From CAYLNK01 sp964384675 (GTDB lineage Bacteria > Acidobacteriota > Thermoanaerobaculia > UBA5066): DNA of 5,762 nt. The position numbers were made by a program, and so were the translations under genes. This document shows positions 1 to 4,789 of this stretch, one piece after another. The stretch covers positions 1-5,762 of the forward strand of contig CAYLNK010000376.1 in NCBI GenBank assembly GCA_964384675.1, in the 5' to 3' direction. Positions within the stretch are counted from its first letter, which is position 1, and each line of letters opens with the position of its first letter. The notes beneath the pieces are model-generated. The model was not told the origin of the DNA. It saw nothing but the letters and a program-made list of their open reading frames with translations, and ran no database searches.

Positions 1-130
1 GGAGAGGGCAGCCGGCCCGCACCGCCACGGCGACCTCGTGCCCTCGCGCCGCGAGCGCCCGCGTCACCAGGTGCGTCTGGCGCTGCCCGCCGCGTCGCGC
101 GGGGCCGAGGTCGAGGGCGAGGATCCGCAT
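1..130 (-). CDS. GT4-type glycosyltransferase, N-terminal fragment (runs off left edge)
   Basis: The reverse strand opens with ATG at 130-128 and stays open to the window edge, giving 43 residues. They begin MRILALDLGPARRGGQRQ and continue with THLVTRALAARGHEVAVAV. This is the usual start of a GT-B fold family 4 glycosyltransferase: a first beta strand (MRIL), a glycine-rich loop with the GGQRQ motif, then a helix ending in ALAARGHEV before the second strand. Such enzymes transfer a sugar from a nucleotide-sugar donor at the inner face of the cytoplasmic membrane, commonly in LPS, O-antigen or exopolysaccharide synthesis. The C-terminal donor-binding half is outside the window, so neither donor nor acceptor can be named. 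There is no convincing Shine-Dalgarno sequence in the 22 bp before the ATG. It is divergent from the GT2 gene, which supports a shared glycan-assembly role. The family call is fairly secure and the substrate is unknown. Confidence 0.8.
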   Translation of the reverse strand, partial: MRILALDLGPARRGGQRQTHLVTRALAARGHEVAVAVRAGCPL

Positions 131-152
131 CGCGGCCGAGGATAATCGAGCC

Positions 153-953
153 GTGTCGACGCCGGTCTCCGCCGTCCTGATGGTGAAGAACGAGCGGGAC
201 CGTCTCGCCGAGGCGCTCGACTCCGTGGCGTGGGCCGACGACGTCGTCGTGGCGGACACCGGCTCGACCGACGGCACCCAGGACCTGGCGCGGGGACGGG
301 GCGCCCGCGTCGTGGAGATCCCGTGGGAGGGCTTCGTCAGGTCGCGCAACCGGGCCCTCGCCGAGGCGCGGCACGACTGGGTCCTGGCGCTCGACGCGGA
401 CGAGCGTGTCCCGCCCGAGCTGCGCGACGCGATCCTCGCGACGGTGGCGGCCGCCGGCGAGTCGGTGGCCGGGATCTCCACGCCCCGCCTCTCGAGCTTC
501 CTGGGGCAGGCGGTGAGGCACGGCACGTGGTACCCCGACGTGAAGCTGCGCCTCGGGCGCCGCTCCCGCGGCTTCCGCTGCGAGGGGGGGCGGGTCCACG
601 AGTCGAACGTCGTGGACGGGCCGGTCGCGCGGGTCGACGCGCCGCTCCTCCACACCCCGTACCGGGACGTCTCGGATGCGCTGAGGAAAGCGTCGCGCTA
701 CGCCCAGCTCGGCGCCGAGGACCGCTTCGAGAAGGGCGCGCGTGGCACCACGGCCGCGCTCACCGTGCGGCCCGTCGCGGAGCTCCTGCGCTGCTACGTC
801 GTCAAGGCCGGGTTCCTGGACGGTCGCGTGGGGGTCGCGGTGGCCCTGCTCCACGCGGCCTCGTACTTCCTGCGGGCCGCCTTCCTGATGGACCTGGAGC
901 GGGAGGGGCGGTCCGGCGCCCCGGGCCGGCTCCGAGAAGAGGAGATCCGATGA
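153..953 (+). CDS. GT2 family glycosyltransferase, WaaE/KdtX-like (LPS core beta-1,4-glucosyltransferase group)
   Basis: This 266-residue protein has a GT-A fold of family 2. The first strand and nucleotide-binding region are at residues 6-42 (SAVLMVKNERD, then VVVADTGSTDGT). The motif FVRSRNRALAEA is at 61-72 and the metal-binding DxD-type motif LALDADE at 78-84 (D81, D83). The segment WYPDVKLRLGRR (126-137), the motif GRVHE (146-150) and the C-terminal stretch from GFLDGRVGVAVALLHAASYF (220-239) are typical of the WaaE/KdtX-like group. That group adds glucose to the LPS inner-core heptose in enterobacteria; the acceptor here is inferred only. The hydrophobic C-terminus probably docks on the inner face of the cytoplasmic membrane. 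The GTG at 153 is chosen because an in-frame ATG at 180 would remove most of the first beta strand. A GAGG at 138-141 lies rather far (11 nt) from the GTG. The stop overlaps the next gene as ATGA. Length is normal for the family. Confidence 0.88.
   Translation: MSTPVSAVLMVKNERDRLAEALDSVAWADDVVVADTGSTDGTQDLARGRGARVVEIPWEGFVRSRNRALAEARHDWVLALDADERVPPELRDAILATVAAAGESVAGISTPRLSSFLGQAVRHGTWYPDVKLRLGRRSRGFRCEGGRVHESNVVDGPVARVDAPLLHTPYRDVSDALRKASRYAQLGAEDRFEKGARGTTAALTVRPVAELLRCYVVKAGFLDGRVGVAVALLHAASYFLRAAFLMDLEREGRSGAPGRLREEEIR
939..944 (+). promoter_or_regulatory. Ribosome binding site of the lipoprotein gene
   Basis: GAGGAG lies 5 nt before the ATG at 950, inside the last codons of the glycosyltransferase gene. 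It fixes the start of the small lipoprotein gene and supports translation coupled to, but independent of, the upstream gene. Confidence 0.75.
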
Positions 954-1252
954 GACGTCGTGCCGTGCTTCCGCTCCTGGTCGCTCTCTCGCTCGCCGCC
1001 GGATGTCAGAAGGGCCGATTCGAGAAGGCCGGCGCCGAGGCCGACAAGGCGGCCGATCAGGCGCAGAAGGAGATCGAGGACGCCGCCGAGCAATCGCGGA
1101 AGAACCTGAAGCAGGCTCAGGACAAGGCGGCCGAGACGGGCGAGGCGGTCACGAAGGAGGCCGGCGAGAAGGCGAAGGAAGCGGGCAAGAGCCTGGCGGA
1201 CAAGGCCAAAGAGGTCGCCAAGGACATCGAGAAGGGGGCGGCCAGGAAGTAG
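950..1252 (+). CDS. Small lipoprotein with Lys/Glu/Ala-rich 11-residue repeats (LEA-like / apolipoprotein-like helix)
   Basis: This is a 100-residue protein. Residues 1-18 form a lipoprotein signal peptide (three Arg, then a hydrophobic core) and the lipobox AAGC puts the lipidated Cys at position 19. The mature 82 residues have no Pro, Trp, Tyr, His or Met. By hand count they hold about 20 Ala, 16 Lys and 12 Glu, which predicts one long amphipathic helix or coiled coil. The sequence divides into 11-residue units: 66-76 AVTKEAGEKAK, 77-87 EAGKSLADKAK, 88-98 EVAKDIEKGAA, with weaker units from about residue 33. This pattern resembles group 3 LEA and apolipoprotein-like proteins, which coat membranes or stabilise them under stress; that role is inference. 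The start is set by the lipobox and a strong ribosome site; the same frame stays open upstream to 230 but is only a shadow of the glycosyltransferase gene. The ATGA overlap suggests co-expression. Low complexity makes a family name unsafe. Confidence 0.85.
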   Translation: MRRRAVLPLLVALSLAAGCQKGRFEKAGAEADKAADQAQKEIEDAAEQSRKNLKQAQDKAAETGEAVTKEAGEKAKEAGKSLADKAKEVAKDIEKGAARK

Positions 1253-1269
1253 CGCCCAGGCTCACTTCC
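1245..1269. repeat. Short inverted repeat spanning two convergent stop codons
   Basis: GGAAGT (1245-1250) and ACTTCC (1264-1269) form a 6-bp stem with a 13-nt loop that covers the TAG of the lipoprotein gene and the TGA of DUF2330. The intergenic gap is only 9 bp. There is no T-run on either side, so a terminator role is only a weak possibility. Confidence 0.25.
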
Positions 1270-2602
1270 AGAGCTTGCGCCACCACTTCGACTCGTCGCC
1301 CGAGCCGAGGTTCATCTTCGATCGGATCGACTGGATGGGCCAGCCGGTCAGGCTGGCGAGGTTCTTCGCCTCCTGCTCCTGGCGCTTTCCCAGGTTCTCG
1401 CGATACGTCCTGGCCTCGGCGCAGGTGGCGCTTCCGGTCCACGGGTGGTGGAGCACGTAGCGGCCCTGGAAGTTCGAGGCGTCGGCGGTCTCCTGGAAGA
1501 CGAGGTCCTCGGGGAAGCGCGCCGCGTCGTAGCGCACGTGGAGGCGCGTCAGGACGACCTGGGACGGTCCCTGCGGTGCGACGCGCGCGGCCCCGCCCGT
1601 CACGGAGGGACCGCCGTCGAGCCAGAAGACGCCCAGCTGCCGGAGCTCGTCACGGGAGAGCGGGTCGGCGGCGCACGGGTCGCACCACGCCATGTTCCAG
1701 GCGTACTCGAGGAAGACCACCCGCATGTCCTCCTTCCGCACCTGCTCGGCGAACATCGCCTTGTAGAACTCCCCGAACGTGTCCTTCACGTACAGGGGGA
1801 CGTCCTGGTCGGAGGGGAGCCGCACGGTCCGGTAGTTGGTCGTCTCGATTCGTCCCTTCCGGGTCAGCGCGAAGACGAAGAGCTCCTGCGGGCCGTCGGC
1901 GTTCACCATGCCCAGGCGAATGGGGAGCATGAACTTGGGGGATTCGTAGGCCACCTGGATCGGCCGGAGCGACGTGTAGCCGAGCTTCCTCTGCTCGCCG
2001 AGGTTCACCTTGGCGACGAAGAACTTCATCCCCTGTCCGAGGTAGCTCCCCAGCACGGCCGACGCGCCCGCGGGGATGCGGTAGCCGTTCTCGCGGAGCC
2101 ACGTCTCGAGCCCGCCGCTCTGCTTGGCCGAGAGGACGAGGATGTCGTACTCGCCGACCGTGAAGCTCGCCTCGATCGTCACGCCGAGCGCCTTGGCGCG
2201 GGACGCCGCGGCGCCCGCCGGCGCGGGGGCGTAGGCGAGGGACTTGAGCGCCCCCTCCTTCTGCATGAGGACGCGGCACGGGTCCTCGTCGTGGTACTCG
2301 ACGAGGCGCGGCGACGAGTAGGCGTCGAGGTGCTCGAGCAGCGCCTTCTCGCCGACGTGGACCTGCTCCCGCTCGAGCACGGTCGGTACCGGGATGACGA
2401 TCGCGAACTCCGAGAGGTCCCCGCGGAAGTCGTTCGACATCGTCACCACGGTCCGGTCGCCGTCCCTCACGAGCGCCACCTGCGACGCCTTGTTGAAGAG
2501 CTTGGTGTCCGCCTTGGCGACGTAGAAGCCGCAGAAGGCCGTGGCGCTACGCGCGTAGAGGGCGAGGGTCAGCGTCAGGGCGAGCGAGAGCGAGCGCTTC
2601 AT
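1262..2602 (-). CDS. Secreted DUF2330 domain protein with CxxC motif
   Basis: This 446-residue protein begins with a Sec signal peptide (MKRSL, hydrophobic core, cleavage probably after ATA at 22), so the mature protein starts near FCGFYVAKAD. That segment, with SQVALVRDGDRTVVTMSNDF (40-59) and FAIVIPVPTVLEREQ (66-80), identifies the DUF2330 family, whose function is unknown. The mature chain has five cysteines: C24, C109, C307, C310 and C394. C307 and C310 form a CxxC motif in AWCDPC, possibly a disulfide, metal or redox site. The very C-terminus is basic and Trp-rich (KWWRKLWK) and has no transmembrane helix. The gene starts inside the 3' end of the RnfD-like gene (56-nt overlap) with a good ribosome site, so the two are probably translationally coupled. 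The start is favoured because it gives the signal peptide and the next Met is residue 55. The partnership with the RnfD-like membrane protein suggests both act at the outer face of the cytoplasmic membrane; this is inference. Confidence 0.9.
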   Translation of the reverse strand: MKRSLSLALTLTLALYARSATAFCGFYVAKADTKLFNKASQVALVRDGDRTVVTMSNDFRGDLSEFAIVIPVPTVLEREQVHVGEKALLEHLDAYSSPRLVEYHDEDPCRVLMQKEGALKSLAYAPAPAGAAASRAKALGVTIEASFTVGEYDILVLSAKQSGGLETWLRENGYRIPAGASAVLGSYLGQGMKFFVAKVNLGEQRKLGYTSLRPIQVAYESPKFMLPIRLGMVNADGPQELFVFALTRKGRIETTNYRTVRLPSDQDVPLYVKDTFGEFYKAMFAEQVRKEDMRVVFLEYAWNMAWCDPCAADPLSRDELRQLGVFWLDGGPSVTGGAARVAPQGPSQVVLTRLHVRYDAARFPEDLVFQETADASNFQGRYVLHHPWTGSATCAEARTYRENLGKRQEQEAKNLASLTGWPIQSIRSKMNLGSGDESKWWRKLWK

Positions 2603-3416
2603 GAGGCCTCCATTCGTAGCGGCGTCCCGGCAGGAGGACGTCGAGGACGGGGACGAGGGGGGAGAGGGCGGCGAGCGAGAGGAGGAGCCCGTTCGTCCGG
2701 AACAGGCGGAACTGCACGTACCAGGCCCCGAGGGCGACGAGCACGCCGAACAGGATCCGGCCGGCGCGCGAGTCGGGGGTGGTCTTCGGGTCGGACACCA
2801 TGAAGAACGCGAAGAGGAGGAGCGCGCCGCTCTCCAGGCGGTGGAGGGGGATCGTGAGCGGCTCGCCGAGCCGCAACGAGCGGCCGAGCAGGAGGAGGAC
2901 GTGCGTGGCGAGGAAGGCGTACGTCACGTCGCTGCGGAGCGCACGGTTCACGACGAGCCCGCCCATGCAGGCGAAGAGGAACGCCAGGAACGCCGCGTTT
3001 CCCCATTGGCCGGGGGAGACCCAGACCTTCCCCGTGCCCACGAGGAGCGCCACGATCCCGAGGTTCGTGGGGTTGAAGACGTGCTTGCCGTTCACCCGGA
3101 GGACGAACTTGCTCCCGACCGCGACCACCCCCGCGAGGACGGCGAGCGGCAGGGAGTTCGTGCGGAGAAGGAGGCCCAGGGAGAGGCCCGAGATCAGCGC
3201 GCTCCTCGGATCGAAGCGGGGGAGCCCGGCGAGACGGGTCCCGAGCGCCTGCGTCGCGAGGCAGGTGGCGAGGACGACGCCAACCTGGACAGGCCCGACG
3301 TCGAACCGCAAGGCCGAGAGGCCGAACAGGAGGAGCCCCGAGAGGGAGGCGATCTGCCACAGCCTCGGGTCGAAGGGTGGGGTCGTCGTCTCGCGGGCCA
3401 CGGGTGCATAGATCAT
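2547..3416 (-). CDS. RnfD/NqrB/UnbU-like polytopic membrane protein
   Basis: This 289-residue protein is very hydrophobic with about ten predicted membrane segments (roughly 23-40, 43-60, 73-86, 89-106, 117-130, 140-157, 163-180, 194-208, 218-234, 243-262). Two signatures place it in the NQR2/RnfD/RnfE superfamily: NGKHVFNPTNLGIVALL at 109-125 and FFMVSDPKTTP at 204-214. RnfD and NqrB are membrane subunits of ion-translocating electron-transfer complexes and carry covalent FMN on the Thr of an S/T-G-A-T motif. I find no such motif here, and no other Rnf or Nqr subunit is in the window. It may be closer to the stand-alone UnbU-like branch, named from enediyne gene clusters, so automatic naming as Rnf subunit D would overstate the function. 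The ATG at 3416 has a weak G-rich ribosome site (GGGGG, 3424-3420). The gene follows DUF1501 by 54 bp and overlaps DUF2330 by 56 nt. Confidence 0.85.
   Translation of the reverse strand: MIYAPVARETTTPPFDPRLWQIASLSGLLLFGLSALRFDVGPVQVGVVLATCLATQALGTRLAGLPRFDPRSALISGLSLGLLLRTNSLPLAVLAGVVAVGSKFVLRVNGKHVFNPTNLGIVALLVGTGKVWVSPGQWGNAAFLAFLFACMGGLVVNRALRSDVTYAFLATHVLLLLGRSLRLGEPLTIPLHRLESGALLLFAFFMVSDPKTTPDSRAGRILFGVLVALGAWYVQFRLFRTNGLLLSLAALSPLVPVLDVLLPGRRYEWRPHEALALARPDADPRPLRA
2607..2611 (-). promoter_or_regulatory. Ribosome binding site of the DUF2330 gene
   Basis: On the reverse strand GGAGG is followed by 4 nt and then the ATG at 2602. It lies inside the coding sequence of the RnfD-like gene and supports the long gene overlap being genuine rather than a mis-chosen start. 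Confidence 0.75.
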
Positions 3417-3451
3417 GCACCCCCGATACGAGTTCCAGCGACGGAGGCCTT

Positions 3452-3463
3452 CGTTCGCGAACG
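3452..3463. repeat. 12-bp perfect palindrome upstream of the RnfD-like gene
   Basis: CGTTCGCGAACG is its own reverse complement and lies 36-47 nt before the RnfD-like start, within the 54-bp gap after DUF1501. It could be an operator half-pair or a small hairpin. A palindrome of this length is expected about once by chance in a window of this size, and more often at this GC content, so significance is low. Confidence 0.3.
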
Positions 3464-3470
3464 CGGCAGG

Positions 3471-4694
3471 TCAGGCGAAGAGCCCGGGGCGCTGCTCCTC
3501 CGGGAACGGGTACCCGGGGAAGATCGGGGCGAGGTCCTTCACGCCCAGGTGCGCCGTGAGCACCTCCCCCAGGACGTCTCTGTGGTCGAGCGTGACCGGG
3601 AGGTCGCGCCCCTCGTACAGCTCCGCCTCCTTCAGGCCCTTCCAGCGCGCCACCACGCGCTTCCCCTTCACGCCGCCGCCCATCACCAGCATCACCGAGC
3701 CGTGCCCGTGATCGGTGCCGCGCGTGCCGTTCTCGCGCACCGTGCGGCCGAACTCCGTCATCGTGACCAGGCAGACGTCGGCCATCCGGTCGCCGAGGTC
3801 CTGCGTGAACGCGGCGAGGGAGTCGCCGAAGTCCTTCAGGCGGTTCGCGAGCTGCCCCTTCCCGGCGCCTTGCCCGGCGTGCGTGTCCCAGCCGCCGCAG
3901 TCGGTGACGCCGATCTCGAGGCCGACGTCGGCCCGGATCAGCTGGGCGATCTCCTTCATCCGCCGGCCGAGGGGCGAGGCCGGGTAGACGGCGCCGTTCT
4001 CGGGGGTGAAGCGCGCGGGGTTCGCCTCCTCGAGCGCCTTCATCGACTCGAACGTCTCGTCGCCGGTGGACCGGAGCGTGGCATCGACGGCGCCCGCGTA
4101 CATCGACTCGAAGCTCGTGGCGTCCGCGGCGCCGCCGCGCAGGCGGAAGTCGGAGATGGAGCCGAGCGCGAGCGCCGGCGCGGGGCCCGAGAGCGAGCGG
4201 GGGAGGCTCGACGCGAGCGCGATGCCGCGGAACGGGCTGGTCCCGGGACGGGCCAGCAGCGTGCGGTTCTGCCAGCCGTCGGCCGTCGATTTGAGGCCGG
4301 GCGTGCCCGCCTCGAGGGTGTCCTGCGCGTCGAAATGAGAGCGCGTCGGGTCGGGCGAGCCGACCGAGTGGACGATCGCGAGCGATCCGGCGTCCCACGG
4401 CGTGGTGAGGGCGGAGAGCGAAGGGTGGAGGCCGAAGGTGCCGTCGAGGGGCCGGGCGCCGTCGGGCTTTCCGGGCGCGGCGATCGCCGTCGTGGGGCGG
4501 ACCGCGGCGTATCGCGCGTCTCCCACCGGCGGGACCATCGCGAGGCCGTCCACCGCGCCGCGCTGGAAGACCGTGACGAGGACCTTCCGGCGCGGTTCCG
4601 TCGACGCGAGGGCCCGGCGGAAGAAGTCCGGGGCGAATCCGAGGCCCACGAGGGCCAGGCCGGAGGACCTGAGGAAGAAGCGTCGGTCGTGCAT
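3471..4694 (-). CDS. DUF1501 family protein (alkaline phosphatase/sulfatase-like fold) with Tat signal
   Basis: This 407-residue protein is a DUF1501 member at about the usual family length. Residues 3-9 (DRRFFLR) match the twin-arginine consensus, followed by a mild hydrophobic stretch and a likely cleavage after ALA (28-30). It is therefore probably folded, perhaps with metal, before export by Tat. Family motifs are RSHFDAQD (118-125), GGWDTHAGQ (267-275), TEFGRTVRENG (313-323) and TDHGHGSVMLVMGG (327-340). The Asp and His residues (D270, H272, D328, H329, H331) are placed like metal ligands of the alkaline phosphatase superfamily, but no activity has been assigned with confidence. The start at 4694 is chosen because it gives the Tat motif and has AGGAG 6 nt upstream; the same frame is open further upstream to 5402, but that part is antisense-like shadow of DUF1800. 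It follows DUF1800 by 95 bp, the recurrent order for this pair. Confidence 0.9.
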   Translation of the reverse strand: MHDRRFFLRSSGLALVGLGFAPDFFRRALASTEPRRKVLVTVFQRGAVDGLAMVPPVGDARYAAVRPTTAIAAPGKPDGARPLDGTFGLHPSLSALTTPWDAGSLAIVHSVGSPDPTRSHFDAQDTLEAGTPGLKSTADGWQNRTLLARPGTSPFRGIALASSLPRSLSGPAPALALGSISDFRLRGGAADATSFESMYAGAVDATLRSTGDETFESMKALEEANPARFTPENGAVYPASPLGRRMKEIAQLIRADVGLEIGVTDCGGWDTHAGQGAGKGQLANRLKDFGDSLAAFTQDLGDRMADVCLVTMTEFGRTVRENGTRGTDHGHGSVMLVMGGGVKGKRVVARWKGLKEAELYEGRDLPVTLDHRDVLGEVLTAHLGVKDLAPIFPGYPFPEEQRPGLFA

Positions 4695-4700
4695 GCGGGA

Positions 4701-4705
4701 CTCCT
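4701..4705 (-). promoter_or_regulatory. Ribosome binding site of the DUF1501 gene
   Basis: AGGAG on the reverse strand, 6 nt before the ATG at 4694. It decides the start against the longer open frame that continues upstream through the DUF1800 gene. Confidence 0.75.
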
Positions 4706-4731
4706 GGGTTGCGAAGGAACGCGCCTGGGGG

Positions 4732-4787
4732 GCCCGGGAGGAGCCGGCGTCGGGCCGCGTGGATTGCGGCGGCGGCTCCCCCGGCTC
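4732..4787 (-). other. Imperfect inverted repeat / possible RNA hairpin between DUF1800 and DUF1501
   Basis: On the reverse strand GAGCCGGGGGAGCC (4787-4774), directly after the DUF1800 stop, can pair with GGCTCCTCCCGGGC (4745-4732). This gives nine consecutive pairs including one G-U, and about two more beyond a bulge. The loop contains a smaller GCCGC/GCGGC stem. No T-rich run follows, so it is not a standard intrinsic terminator. It could attenuate, process or stabilise the transcript between the two genes. High GC makes accidental stems common. Confidence 0.35.
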
Positions 4788-4789
4788 AC

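Noticed and set aside
141..146. GATAAT as a promoter -10 box for the GT2 gene.
   Set aside because: No TTGACA-like element lies at the right distance, and the start of transcription would fall at or next to the GTG. Kept only as a remark on the short divergent gap.
230..949. Upstream extension of the lipoprotein frame to 230, giving a 340-residue protein.
   Set aside because: The added part is an Arg/Gly/Pro-rich shadow of the glycosyltransferase gene; the lipobox and GAGGAG site point to the ATG at 950.
2547..3416. A true Rnf or Na+-Nqr complex locus.
   Set aside because: No other subunit gene is present and the covalent flavin motif was not found.
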